A stretch of DNA of 64,000 nucleotides from Alteromonas aestuariivivens (GTDB lineage Bacteria; Pseudomonadota; Gammaproteobacteria; Enterobacterales; Alteromonadaceae). Position numbers and translations under genes: made by a program. Positions 39,076-47,375 of this stretch are shown here, one piece after another. Every line of letters starts with the position of its first letter. Position 1 is the first letter of the stretch. The DNA is taken from positions 496,001 through 560,000 of the forward strand of contig NZ_QRHA01000001.1 in the NCBI RefSeq assembly GCF_003367475.1, read 5' to 3'. The notes beneath the pieces were generated by a model. It was given only the letters and a program-made list of their open reading frames with translations. It was not told where the DNA came from and did not search any database.

Positions 39076-40917
39076 ATGAAAAAGACTTCTGCAATTTTCA
39101 GCTTGGTGTTACTGGTGCTGCTTTTTGCCGGCCTGGTAGTAGTTAACAATCAACTGCTCAGTACGGTGCGGGCAGATTTGACCGAAAATCAGGTGTATTC
39201 CCTCTCGCAGGGCAGTAAGGACGTGCTGGGTGAACTGGACGAGCCCATCACTCTGTATTATTTCTTTTCCGATTCAACCTCAAAGGGCATGACCAGCCTG
39301 CGCAATTACGCTGATCGGGTGCGCAGCTTGCTGGAAGAGTATGAACAGGCATCCAATGGTAAAGTCAGACTTGAAGTGATTGACCCTGAGCCGTTCTCGG
39401 AAGCCGAGGACAAGGCCAATCAGCTGGGCCTGACCGGTGCCACCATCGGCCCGGTTGGCGAAGCCATTTATTTTGGCCTGGCCGGAACCAATGCACTGGA
39501 TGATCATTTTTCCATCGCGTTTTTTGACCCGCAAAAAGAGCAGTTTCTGGAGTACGACATCAGCAAACTGATTTACCAGCTCAGTGACCCTGAGCCGGTG
39601 ACTGTGGCTCTGGTTACCGATCTTCCCGTGACCGGTGGGCAAAACCCTATGACAGGTCAGTTCAGTCCGGCCATGGTTTTCTATGAGCAGCTGGCTCAGC
39701 TTTACGATGTGCAGGTGGTCAGCAGTTCGCAATCTGACCTGCCAGAAGGCACGGATGTGGTGATTCTGGCCCACCCCAAAGGGTTATCTGAGTCGCTGGC
39801 ATACGCGGTGGACCAGTTTGCCATGCACCAGGGGCGGATCCTGGCGTTCGTTGACCCGCACTATGAGTCTGATCCCATGTCGATGATGGGCTCCATGGGC
39901 GCAAATCAGTCTGAGTTACCCATGCTGCAGAAATGGGGCGTGGAAGTGTTGCCAGAGGTAGTGCTGGATGCCCAGCTGGGGCTGGACATTCGTGCGCCAA
40001 GCGGCGGCATTGTGATGCACCCGGGAATTCTGGGGCTGACTTCGCAAAACCTCAACCGCGAAGATGTTACTACCGCGAACCTTGAATCGATTAATGGGGC
40101 TTCCATGGGGGCCATTCAGCTTGCGGCGAAAAGCCAACTGAAGCTGGAGACTCTGGCGAGCAGTTCGGACAACGCAACCCTGATGCCAGCAGACCTGTAT
40201 GCCCAGACCCAGGACCCGGAGCAACTTCAGCGTAATCTTGGAGCGGCACCTCAAAGTTATGTGGTTGCAGCCCGGGTGACCGGCTCAGCAAATTCGGCGT
40301 TTGAGCAGGCTATGGACGACGATGTTGAGTTTGTTGCAGCAACGGACAAGTTAAACCTGGTGCTAGTATCAGACGCAGACTGGTTGGCGGACCGATTCTG
40401 GGTTCAGCAAAGCAACTTCTTCGGCCAGACAATATTTACGCCCTTTGCCAATAACGGTGATTTTGTCACCAATGCGGCGGAAAACCTGGCCGGTAGCAAT
40501 GCACTGATCAGCGTTCGCAGCCGGGGGACGTTTGCCCGCCCGTTTACCCGGGTTCAGAGTCTGGAATTACAGGCGGAAGCCAGATTCCGTGAGCAGGAAG
40601 AGCGTTTACAGGCTCAACTCGCACAAACCGAGGAACAGCTTGCCCAGTTGCAGAGCCAGCCAGGGCAGGGTGGGGCGCTGGTACTGACTCAGGAGCAGCA
40701 GGCCGCCATTGACGAATTTGTTGAACAGCGGGTTGCAATACGCAAGGAACTGCGGGATGTGCGCTACCAGCTGGAACGTGACATCGACCGATTGGGAAAC
40801 TGGCTCAAGTTTCTCAATATCGCCGTGGCGCCATTATTGCTGGTAATTGTGTTGTTTGGGCTGGCCAAGCTGTTTAGGCGGCGGGCAGGCAAGGAATATC
40901 GGGGAGAAGCGCTATGA
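39076..40917 (+). CDS. GldG-like ABC auxiliary protein
   Basis: 613 residues with an N-terminal transmembrane helix, a large extracytoplasmic ABC-type auxiliary domain (begins ADLTENQVYSLSQGSKDVLGEL, a family hallmark), a Gln/Glu-rich coiled coil (about 495-535) and a C-terminal transmembrane helix with a basic tail (KLFRRRAGKEYRG). It probably gathers or couples the exported substrate. It overlaps the next gene by ATGA. Confidence 0.87.
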   Translation: MKKTSAIFSLVLLVLLFAGLVVVNNQLLSTVRADLTENQVYSLSQGSKDVLGELDEPITLYYFFSDSTSKGMTSLRNYADRVRSLLEEYEQASNGKVRLEVIDPEPFSEAEDKANQLGLTGATIGPVGEAIYFGLAGTNALDDHFSIAFFDPQKEQFLEYDISKLIYQLSDPEPVTVALVTDLPVTGGQNPMTGQFSPAMVFYEQLAQLYDVQVVSSSQSDLPEGTDVVILAHPKGLSESLAYAVDQFAMHQGRILAFVDPHYESDPMSMMGSMGANQSELPMLQKWGVEVLPEVVLDAQLGLDIRAPSGGIVMHPGILGLTSQNLNREDVTTANLESINGASMGAIQLAAKSQLKLETLASSSDNATLMPADLYAQTQDPEQLQRNLGAAPQSYVVAARVTGSANSAFEQAMDDDVEFVAATDKLNLVLVSDADWLADRFWVQQSNFFGQTIFTPFANNGDFVTNAAENLAGSNALISVRSRGTFARPFTRVQSLELQAEARFREQEERLQAQLAQTEEQLAQLQSQPGQGGALVLTQEQQAAIDEFVEQRVAIRKELRDVRYQLERDIDRLGNWLKFLNIAVAPLLLVIVLFGLAKLFRRRAGKEYRGEAL

Positions 40918-41933
40918 GTGTACGTGTTCTTGTTCTTACCGGCCTGGTTACCGCAACGGTTGGCGCAGGGTTCTGGTTGAACTCGGGAGGCCATGACAGT
41001 GCCCGCTCCCTGACTGGCAGCAATGCAACAGTTCAGGCGAATGCGCAACAACTTCTGTTGGAGGGTTTGGCACCGCAGGCGTTGAACATCGATCAGATCA
41101 GGATTGAGAATGCGGCCGGTACCCTGTTCAGCGCGCGTCGCGAGGGAGAGAGGTGGCTGGCAACCCATCTTGATACTCAGCGTACATTTCCGGTGGATAT
41201 AGCGCCGTTATCGGATTTGGTCAGCGAGTTAAGCGAGGCCCATATTCTTGAGTATAAAACTCGAAAGCCTGAGAATTATGCCCGATTAGGGGTGGAGTCT
41301 CTCGCGCAGGACGATGCGCAGTCTGTCAAGATTTCGCTGTCTGCAGGGGACAGTGAGTGGCAGGTGCTGCTGGGCAATGTTGCTTCCAACGGTCTGGGTA
41401 ACTATGCCCGCCTGCCGGACAGCGCTGTCAGTTGTCTGCTGGACGGAGTGATCACGGTTCCGGATTCTGCCAGTGACTGGTTGCAGCAGGAAGTTTTGCC
41501 GTTTACGGCTCCAGACATTGATTCTGTGCTCTTCCAGAATCAGGGCGGGAGTTTCACTATTAAGCGCTCTGATGATGGCGAGGAAGGCTGGCAACTGGAA
41601 CCAATTGACCAGGAACAGACACTGGTCTATCCCGGGGTGCTTGAGCAAACGGTTTCCGACTTGGTGGAATTTCGCTACCAGAGGGTAACGCCTTTTGCAG
41701 ACAGCGAGTGGGATAACGCTGAGCCGCATTCCGCAGTGACGTTCTCGCTCAAAGATGGCAGCAAAGTATTTGGCCACCTCAGTAATGCCGATGAAAGTGG
41801 CAGCTTCCGAATCTGGTTTAATACGCCGGATTCAGGGCACTGGGTAAGTGACTGGGTGTTTTTGCTTTCGGATTTTCAGGCCCAGCCGTTCAGAAAAGCG
41901 CTGGACGATTTAGTGGAAAAGCCTGAGCAGTAA
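40914..41933 (+). CDS. DUF4340 domain protein of the Gld-type operon
   Basis: 339 residues with one N-terminal transmembrane helix (VLVLTGLVTATVGAGFWL) and a periplasmic DUF4340 part. DUF4340 proteins regularly follow GldG-like genes and are thought to belong to the same envelope complex; function unknown. The ATGA overlap with the preceding gene and the terminator after it place it last in the operon. Confidence 0.82.
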   Translation: MSVRVLVLTGLVTATVGAGFWLNSGGHDSARSLTGSNATVQANAQQLLLEGLAPQALNIDQIRIENAAGTLFSARREGERWLATHLDTQRTFPVDIAPLSDLVSELSEAHILEYKTRKPENYARLGVESLAQDDAQSVKISLSAGDSEWQVLLGNVASNGLGNYARLPDSAVSCLLDGVITVPDSASDWLQQEVLPFTAPDIDSVLFQNQGGSFTIKRSDDGEEGWQLEPIDQEQTLVYPGVLEQTVSDLVEFRYQRVTPFADSEWDNAEPHSAVTFSLKDGSKVFGHLSNADESGSFRIWFNTPDSGHWVSDWVFLLSDFQAQPFRKALDDLVEKPEQ

Positions 41934-41955
41934 GGGCTCTTTTTTAATGAGATTA

Positions 41956-41992
41956 AACGCCCGCTATCGGTTTTGATATCGGGCGTTTTTTA
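41956..41992 (+). terminator. Terminator of the Gld-type operon
   Basis: AACGCCCG (41956-41963) pairs with CGGGCGTT (41980-41987), extended inside by ATC/GAT, followed by TTTTTT. AAAC before the stem gives limited reverse activity for the convergent DUF1415 gene. Confidence 0.88.
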
Positions 41993-42028
41993 TTGTAAGA
42001 AACTTTGAGTAGCATGCTGTCGAAAACG

Positions 42029-42586
42029 CTACTTTTTGCCGGACGGGTTCAGGCACCCATTCAGAAGCGCCTGAAAGTACGGGCAGCCTTTTTCTTCCGC
42101 CAGTGCAATGTTTTGCTGGTAAATCTGGTCCGGATCACCGTAATCCTGCAATGCCCGTTCAATGTCGGCTTCACGTATCAGGTGAAAGGTGGGGTAGGGT
42201 GCGCGATTGGTAAAATGCCCGGGCGAATCCTCTGGTTCGCCTTCGAATACATAGCGCGGGTGAAAGCTTGCCAGCTGATAGATACCTTCATAACCCCAGC
42301 TATGGAGAAACTGCTCGGCAATGGTCAGCAGATCCAGGTAGCCTTCAAAATCGTCGTAACCGGCCGGAACCATCAGCAGGGTGGTTGCTATGCCTGGCTG
42401 TTCGTCCAACCGTTGGCACTCCTGCAGCAGCTGAGTCAATATCGCTTCATCACTGGCTTCTTGACAAACGGCATAGTGAATACGCTCCGGGTGTCGGACA
42501 AAACGCGCAAACGGGCAAAAATTATGCTCAATGACAACGTCATCCAGCCATTTGCGCGTAGCTTCAATCACCCGGTTTGTGTTCAT
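42029..42586 (-). CDS. DUF1415 family protein
   Basis: A 185-residue cytoplasmic protein of the DUF1415 family, common in gammaproteobacteria and of unknown function. Visible family features: [19 protein letters not shown] near the N-terminus, with a possible metal or redox CxxF cysteine, and [20 protein letters not shown]. It overlaps the end of folD by ATGA, so the two are cotranscribed. Confidence 0.85.
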   Translation of the reverse strand: MNTNRVIEATRKWLDDVVIEHNFCPFARFVRHPERIHYAVCQEASDEAILTQLLQECQRLDEQPGIATTLLMVPAGYDDFEGYLDLLTIAEQFLHSWGYEGIYQLASFHPRYVFEGEPEDSPGHFTNRAPYPTFHLIREADIERALQDYGDPDQIYQQNIALAEEKGCPYFQALLNGCLNPSGKK

Positions 42587-43437
42587 GAGTGATATTTGAC
42601 GTACGCTTCCAGCGTGTTTTCAATCAGGCTGGCAACTGTCATTGGGCCTACGCCCCCTGGAACCGGCGTTATCCAGCCTGCGCGCTCTTTTGCGCGTTCA
42701 AAGTCCACATCCCCTACCAGGCTGCCATCGTTGAGGCGATTGATACCCACATCGATCACAATTGCGCCGGGCTTGATCCAGTCTCCCGGAATAAAATTGG
42801 GTTTGCCTACCGCCACTACCAGCAGGTCGGCTCGATTGACGTGGGCCTTCAAATCCTGGGTAAATTTATGACAGGTGGTAACTGTACAGCCCGCCAGCAA
42901 CAATTCCAGTGACATAGGCCTGCCCACAATGTTGGATGCACCAACGATGACTGCGTCCAAGCCCTTCACCGGGCGCTTGGTAGCCTCAATCATGGTCATG
43001 ATGCCTTTAGGCGTGCAGGGGCGCAGAGCCGGAATACGCTGGGCCAGGCGGCCAATGTTGTAAGGGTGGAACCCATCCACGTCTTTGTGCGGGTGAATAC
43101 GCTCGAGAATCTGTTCGGCATTGAGCCCGGCCGGAAGGGGTAACTGTACCAGGATCCCATCAATTTCAGGGTCTTCATTCAGAGTGTCAACCAACTCAAG
43201 CAACGCCTGCTGGCTACTGTCGGCGGGCAGGTCATAGGAGCGGGATACAAAGCCCACCTCTTCACAGGCTCTGCGCTTGTTGGCTACATAAACTTGTGAG
43301 GCTGCGTCGCTGCCGACCAGCACTACGGCGAGGCCAGGCGGACGTTTCTTTGCTTCTTTAAGCGAATCTACATAGGAGGCAACGTGTTGGCGAACTTGTT
43401 TGGCAATCAGTTTGCCGTCAATCAGATGAGCGGTCAT
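42583..43437 (-). CDS. folD: Bifunctional methylene-THF dehydrogenase/cyclohydrolase FolD
   Basis: A 284-residue enzyme of one-carbon metabolism, oxidising 5,10-methylene-THF and hydrolysing the methenyl form. Motifs: [13 protein letters not shown] with the catalytic lysine, [29 protein letters not shown] (Rossmann) and [13 protein letters not shown] at 43435-43437 gives [15 protein letters not shown], as in homologues. An ATG seven codons upstream is possible. Confidence 0.96.
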   Translation of the reverse strand: MTAHLIDGKLIAKQVRQHVASYVDSLKEAKKRPPGLAVVLVGSDAASQVYVANKRRACEEVGFVSRSYDLPADSSQQALLELVDTLNEDPEIDGILVQLPLPAGLNAEQILERIHPHKDVDGFHPYNIGRLAQRIPALRPCTPKGIMTMIEATKRPVKGLDAVIVGASNIVGRPMSLELLLAGCTVTTCHKFTQDLKAHVNRADLLVVAVGKPNFIPGDWIKPGAIVIDVGINRLNDGSLVGDVDFERAKERAGWITPVPGGVGPMTVASLIENTLEAYVKYHS

Positions 43438-43647
43438 AGCGTATTTTGTGTCTGACAAAGCTAAGCAAAGGTGCGTATTGTTTCATAACTTACTGTCATC
43501 GCAAAGTATCAGGCTGATCAATCTACGCATATTTGCCCATGGAGTTGATGGAATTGCCGGGACTCTGCTACCGGAAGTACAAAGTGGCGCAAAAAGCAGC
43601 AATGTGATGGCTTTGTGAGCGCTTGGGTATTTTGCTCAAAAAAGTGT

Positions 43648-43676
43648 TTGACGAGGTTAGGGCAAGTAGGTAATAT
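43648..43676 (+). promoter_or_regulatory. Promoter of the tRNA cluster
   Basis: TTGACG (43648-43653) and TAATAT (43671-43676) at 17 bases, followed at once by the GC-rich discriminator GCGCCCCCCG, the mark of a stringently controlled stable-RNA promoter. Confidence 0.82.
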
Positions 43677-43717
43677 GCGCCCCCCGTAGCGGTAGTGAAA
43701 TTCACGCCGTTACAGAG

Positions 43718-43797
43718 TCGGTGAGTGGCGCAGCTTGGTAGCGCACTTGTTTTGGGTACAAGGGGTCGCAGGTTCAAATCCTGTCTCACCGACCATT
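43718..43797 (+). repeat. 80-base direct repeat, copy 1 (tRNA-Pro)
   Basis: Identical base for base with 44237-44316 by reading. It comprises the whole tRNA-Pro gene plus one flanking base before it and two after it. Confidence 0.95.
43719..43795 (+). tRNA. tRNA-Pro (UGG), copy 1
   Basis: 77 bases with encoded CCA. Acceptor CGGTGAG pairs with CTCACCG; the anticodon loop TTTGGGT has anticodon TGG at 43753-43755; the T-arm is GGTTCAAATCC. First gene of a Pro-Arg-His-Leu-Pro cluster. Confidence 0.97.
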
Positions 43798-43818
43798 TTG
43801 CAAACGCAGATTCGTCGA

Positions 43819-43895
<77 letters not shown>

Positions 43896-44025
43896 CGTGC
43901 GGGTCAGGCGGATTGAACCGGGTACATAAGCAGTCTGACAAAGACGTGCTTTATGTTACACTTTAGCTTGCAACGCTGGTTGCCGGTTAAAGACGGGTCA
44001 AGCATGCGTTTTGCATACTCCCTGT

Positions 44026-44102
44026 GGTGGGCGTAGCTCAGTTGGTAGAGCCCCGGATTGTGATTCCGGTTGTCGTGGGTTCAAGTCCCATCGTCCACCC
44101 CA
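44026..44102 (+). tRNA. tRNA-His (GUG)
   Basis: 77 bases counting the encoded G-1 that HisS needs, with CCA encoded. Acceptor GTGGGCG pairs with CGTCCAC with a G-U-type tolerance; anticodon GTG at 44060-44062. Confidence 0.97.
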
Positions 44103-44109
44103 CTTTCCT

Positions 44110-44194
44110 GCGGAAGTGGTGGAATTGGTAGACACGCTGGATTTAGGTTCCAGTGCTTCACGGCGTGAGAGTTCAAGTCTCTCCTTCCGCACCA
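44110..44194 (+). tRNA. tRNA-Leu (UAG)
   Basis: 85 bases, with a long variable arm (class II) and encoded CCA. Acceptor GCGGAAG pairs with CTTCCGC; anticodon TAG at 44144-44146. Confidence 0.97.
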
Positions 44195-44236
44195 CGTCTG
44201 CGTATTCCTGACTCGTCAGATATACCAATTTTCAGT

Positions 44237-44316
44237 TCGGTGAGTGGCGCAGCTTGGTAGCGCACTTGTTTTGGGTACAAGGGGTCGCAGGTTCAAATCC
44301 TGTCTCACCGACCATT
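44237..44316 (+). repeat. 80-base direct repeat, copy 2 (tRNA-Pro)
   Basis: Second copy of the repeat at 43718-43797. The two flank the Arg-His-Leu genes in direct orientation, 519 bases apart start to start. Confidence 0.95.
44238..44314 (+). tRNA. tRNA-Pro (UGG), copy 2
   Basis: 77 bases, identical to the first tRNA-Pro; anticodon TGG, encoded CCA. Last gene of the cluster; no clear terminator follows. Confidence 0.97.
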
Positions 44317-44367
44317 CGATATTCTCAATTTATCCCAAAAATCTTGATCGTAAATTTTTAAATTACC

Positions 44368-45129
44368 TCACAGAATTTTCAGTGTTTCGGAAGGAATGTC
44401 CAGAAACAGCGCGACTCTCTGTCCATTGCGCAACACTTCAAATTTCAGGGTATGGGCAACGCGTACCGCGCTATCTATGGCCTCTGCCAGGGTGGGGTCA
44501 TCAGCATCCAGGCCATTCACAGTAAGCAGTGTGTCGCCTGGAAGGAAGCCGGCACTGGCAAACAGGGCCGGGTTTACGCCGGGCATAACGCCGAGCCCCT
44601 GATTGGAATCACCCCCGGGTATCGGGCGCACAATGTGTTCGAGTTTGCGCGGCCGATTACCAATTTCCTGGGCTTCACCGACAGGTTTATTCTTTTGGGA
44701 CTTTTCTGAACTTTCGTCAGGCTGGTGCTGCCCCTGACTCAGCCTCAGCGTCCAGGTCCGGCCATGGTAGCTCACTTCCACGAGATGGGGTTCTATCGCG
44801 CGCACAATGACACCGCTATCTGCCACTTCATCGCCAATAGAATAGAGAGACCTCTGTTGCTGGTACGCTATCAGTGCGCTGCTTCGTGCCGTGTCTGAAC
44901 TGTAGGCAATACCCATAAGTTCTAATCCCATCGCTTCAAATCCCGGCACCTGGTCCGGCAGGGCTGATAGCACTGACGGTTGCAGGGTTTTTGAGGTGGA
45001 CGATGCTGTTGAAAGTGGCTCAGGCATCTGTTTGGGAGCGTAGGCTGGTTGTTGTGAACGCATCAGCACCGTGGCGCCAACAACTCCCAGACCCACGGTA
45101 AGCAATCCGGCTAAATGTCTCTTGCGCAT
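44368..45129 (-). CDS. GspC-like type II secretion protein, orphan
   Basis: 253 residues with an N-terminal membrane helix (LAGLLTVGLGVVGATVLM), a homology-region (HR) domain (about 65-133; LELMGIAYSSDTARSSALIA and LYSIGDEVADSGVIVRAIEP), a charged linker and a PDZ-like C-terminal domain (FLPGDTLLTVNGLDADDP). This is the layout of GspC, which links the inner-membrane platform of the type II secretion system to the secretin. No other gsp genes are in the window, so it may be a second, substrate-specific GspC. Divergent from the secreted subtilase at 45462. Confidence 0.75.
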   Translation of the reverse strand: MRKRHLAGLLTVGLGVVGATVLMRSQQPAYAPKQMPEPLSTASSTSKTLQPSVLSALPDQVPGFEAMGLELMGIAYSSDTARSSALIAYQQQRSLYSIGDEVADSGVIVRAIEPHLVEVSYHGRTWTLRLSQGQHQPDESSEKSQKNKPVGEAQEIGNRPRKLEHIVRPIPGGDSNQGLGVMPGVNPALFASAGFLPGDTLLTVNGLDADDPTLAEAIDSAVRVAHTLKFEVLRNGQRVALFLDIPSETLKIL

Positions 45130-45242
45130 ACTGCATGGTACCGATTACTGCGTGGAGGATGGTTTCACGCTAGCACGGGAAAAGACAGCATGCCAATGGC
45201 AAAGTGCGATTTAATTTCAGCTTAGTTCCTGAGCTTGCTTAT

Positions 45243-45326
45243 GACTTAAAAATTGGGATCAGAATAATTAATTTGACTTAAAAAATGAATTAAACATTTG
45301 CGCGAACGGGTTTCATAATTTAAGTC
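45243..45326 (+). promoter_or_regulatory. Three GACTTAAA boxes, candidate enhancer
   Basis: GACTTAAA occurs at 45243-45250 and 45275-45282 (32 bases apart, about three helical turns) and inverted at 45319-45326. The second and third extend to 13 of 16 matching bases (KGACTTAAAWWWTGAA). They lie about 75-160 bases before the -24 element, where upstream activator sites of sigma-54 promoters normally sit. The bound protein is not known. Confidence 0.5.
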
Positions 45327-45399
45327 CAATCTCATGTTTTATGGTGAGATATTTAATTATTATCAATAAAAACAATGCTTTGCGTTTACTTGGTTTACT

Positions 45400-45415
45400 T
45401 GGCACGAGCTGTGCA
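45400..45415 (+). promoter_or_regulatory. Sigma-54 promoter of the subtilase gene
   Basis: TGGCACG-AGCT-GTGCA matches the sigma-54 consensus TGGCACG-N4-TTGCA in all but one defined position, with the essential GG and GC correctly spaced. Expected start near 45426 leaves a leader of about 35 bases with GGAG (45451) well placed before ATG 45462. Confidence 0.72.
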
Positions 45416-45461
45416 AATACTCAGCAGTGAAGTTCAAAGGATGAAAACTCGGAGTATTACT

Positions 45462-47171
45462 ATGACGTTCAGTAATTCCTGTAAGACACTGTTGGCTGCA
45501 GCGCTGACCATAGCGTATGGAATTTCAGCTACCTTGATGAATGGCTCTGCAACCGTTAACGAAAGCGTACCGGCCGCAAGTGTCACCCCGCCGGTGGTCG
45601 AAAATCAGCGCGGGGAAAAATCCTATATTGTTCAGGGGTTACCCGCCGATGCACTCATTCGGGCGATCCACCATGTGGGAGGCGAAGTTTCCCGGGAATT
45701 TCCCATTATCAATGCTGTCAGCGCATTGCTTACCTCAAGCCAGGCTCAACTGCTGGCTCAGAACAGCCAGATTCGTCTGACCGATGACAGAAAGGTTGTG
45801 ACGATGGGGGTGACGCAACAATTCGCAGTGGATAATTTTGTTGCAACCCAAACCCGCGCAGCCCAACTGCATCAGATGGGGTTGAAGGGTGACGGTGTGG
45901 TTGTGGCGGTACTGGACAGTGGTACTAACATGCAGGGCACTAAAGGGGCTCACCTGCTAACTGATAGCCGGGGGCAGCAACGGGTTCTGGCCAAATACAA
46001 TGCCAGAAACGGTCAGCAGAGTATGCCGCTAAACGATGACCAGAATGGTCATGGTTCCCACGTCGCAGGCATTATCGCCAGCAGTCTTAACGCAAACGGC
46101 AAGTTTAACGGTATTGCGCCAGACGTTGATCTGGTTTCCGTTAAAGCCTTTGATGCCATGGGCAACAGTTCCTACTCCATCGTATTGGATGGCCTCAACT
46201 GGATTTATAACAACCGTACTATTCACAGAATCAAAGTAGTGAATTTGTCGCTTGGTGCAGAAGTGCGCTCTCATTATTGGGAAGACCCAATCAATCAGGC
46301 AGTTATGAAACTGTGGCAGGCCGGGGTTGTAGTTGTGACCTCTGCAGGTAATACCGGTACTGAGGCGATGACCATTACCGCGCCGGGTAACGTGCCCTAC
46401 GTGATCACTGTTGGTGCCATCACGGACAGTTATACACCCTATGATTATTCTGATGACAGAATGACGACATTTTCTTCACGTGGCCCAACAGAGGACGGCT
46501 TTGTCAAGCCGGATGTTGTTTCCTGGGGTGGGCACATCAGTACCAAGGTTGATTCACTCTCCATTATGCAAAATTACACCAAAGATTTGTTTGGTGAGGA
46601 CTATCAGGTTATCTCTGGCACGTCCCAGTCTGCGGCGGTGGTTGCGGGTATCGCTGCGCTGATATTGCAGAACGCCCCATGGTTGAGCCCGGACGATGTG
46701 AAATGCAGCATAATGTCCAGTTCTAAAGCCGCGTCTACGCCGGATGGCATGCTGGCCTACAGCCCATTCGCGCAGGGAGCCGGTCTTGTAGATGCCTATA
46801 ACGCTGTACTGATGTTCCAGCGTGGCTGTGCAAACAGTGGTTTGGATATCAATGCCGATTTGGCCGGAACTTCTCATTATCAGGGCCCAACCCAAATAGA
46901 TGAAAATGGTCAGTTCTATCTGGTGTCAGACAGTGGAGCGGTATGGAGTGAAGGAACGGTCTGGAACGAAGGCACTGTTTGGAATGAAGGTACTGTGTGG
47001 AACGAAGGCACCGTATGGAATGAGGGTTCGGTGTGGAATGAAGGCACGGTATGGAATGAGGGCACGGTGTGGAATGAAGGTACGGTTTGGAACGAAGGCA
47101 CTGTGTGGAACGAAGGTTCGGTCTGGGATGAAGCGACAGTGAAAAAAGAAAGCGGCGATACTCATCAGTAA
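45462..47171 (+). CDS. Secreted S8 subtilisin-like protease with VWNEGT repeats
   Basis: 569 residues: signal peptide (about 1-23), an inhibitor-I9-like propeptide (about 53-115) and a peptidase S8 domain (about 140-450). The catalytic triad is Asp152 (AVLDSGTN), His197 (NGHGSHVAG) and Ser388 (ISGTSQSAA), with oxyanion Asn297. The usual GTSMAxP is GTSQSAA here, a mild deviation. Residues 494-559 are 11 hexapeptide repeats of VW(N/S/D)EG(T/S), then a short charged tail. ATG 45462 was chosen for its GGAG; ATG 45441 and an earlier start at 45375 lack good sites, and 45375 lies before the sigma-54 start. Likely exported, perhaps by type II secretion. Confidence 0.92.
   Translation: MTFSNSCKTLLAAALTIAYGISATLMNGSATVNESVPAASVTPPVVENQRGEKSYIVQGLPADALIRAIHHVGGEVSREFPIINAVSALLTSSQAQLLAQNSQIRLTDDRKVVTMGVTQQFAVDNFVATQTRAAQLHQMGLKGDGVVVAVLDSGTNMQGTKGAHLLTDSRGQQRVLAKYNARNGQQSMPLNDDQNGHGSHVAGIIASSLNANGKFNGIAPDVDLVSVKAFDAMGNSSYSIVLDGLNWIYNNRTIHRIKVVNLSLGAEVRSHYWEDPINQAVMKLWQAGVVVVTSAGNTGTEAMTITAPGNVPYVITVGAITDSYTPYDYSDDRMTTFSSRGPTEDGFVKPDVVSWGGHISTKVDSLSIMQNYTKDLFGEDYQVISGTSQSAAVVAGIAALILQNAPWLSPDDVKCSIMSSSKAASTPDGMLAYSPFAQGAGLVDAYNAVLMFQRGCANSGLDINADLAGTSHYQGPTQIDENGQFYLVSDSGAVWSEGTVWNEGTVWNEGTVWNEGTVWNEGSVWNEGTVWNEGTVWNEGTVWNEGTVWNEGSVWDEATVKKESGDTHQ
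46941..47138 (+). repeat. Eleven 18-base coding repeats (VWNEGT)
   Basis: Eleven in-frame 18-base units encode VWSEGT, then VWNEGT-type units, with VWNEGS at units 5 and 10 and VWDEAT last. Units vary at third positions while the protein is constant, so protein sequence is under selection. The identical S at units 5 and 10 suggests duplication of a five-unit block. Confidence 0.95.
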
Positions 47172-47186
47172 CAGAAATGAAGCTGG

Positions 47187-47210
47187 AACGCCCCAATGTT
47201 TAGGGGCGTT
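47187..47210 (+). terminator. Hairpin after the subtilase gene
   Basis: AACGCCCC (47187-47194) and GGGGCGTT (47203-47210) form a stable stem with an 8-base loop. The U run is poor (CACCGTGTTT), so it may not terminate efficiently. Confidence 0.5.
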
Positions 47211-47285
47211 CACCGTGTTTCTTCAGCTACAAAATACAGACTTTGAAACAGTAGTAACGCAGTGTATTTATTGATAAATAAACAA

Positions 47286-47305
47286 ACTGTACTGGAAAGT
47301 ACAGT
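47286..47305 (+). promoter_or_regulatory. Inverted repeat upstream of the propeller diguanylate cyclase
   Basis: ACTGTACT (47286-47293) and AGTACAGT (47298-47305) are perfect 8-base arms around GGAA, a typical dimer-binding site. A looser palindrome centred on AGTACT follows at 47333-47350. The binding protein is unknown. Confidence 0.5.
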
Positions 47306-47375
47306 GTTGGTCTAAATCAGTTGCCCATTTTAGTGAAGGAGTACTTTCACGCATATTTCAGGTCCTTTTGCGTGA

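Larger units (their letters stand above)
45130..45461. other. 332-base divergent regulatory region between the GspC-like and subtilase genes
   Basis: AT-rich in the middle. It holds three GACTTAAA boxes, a 10-base tandem duplication (GTTTACTTGG-type, 45384-45402) and a sigma-54 promoter match. No ORF of note. Confidence 0.7.

Noticed and set aside
43998..44228. ORFs on both strands across tRNA-His and tRNA-Leu
   Set aside because: They translate tRNA genes and their complements (for example WDLNPRQPESQSGALPTELR); the tRNAs explain the sequence.
44315..44367. Terminator after the tRNA cluster
   Set aside because: Only an A/T-rich weak inverted repeat is present; no GC stem.
46849..47196. Repeat-rich ORFs in other frames over the VWNEGT region, and a CRISPR-like look of the 18-base array
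   Set aside because: All are shadows of the in-frame protease repeats; units are contiguous with no spacers and variation is at third codon positions.
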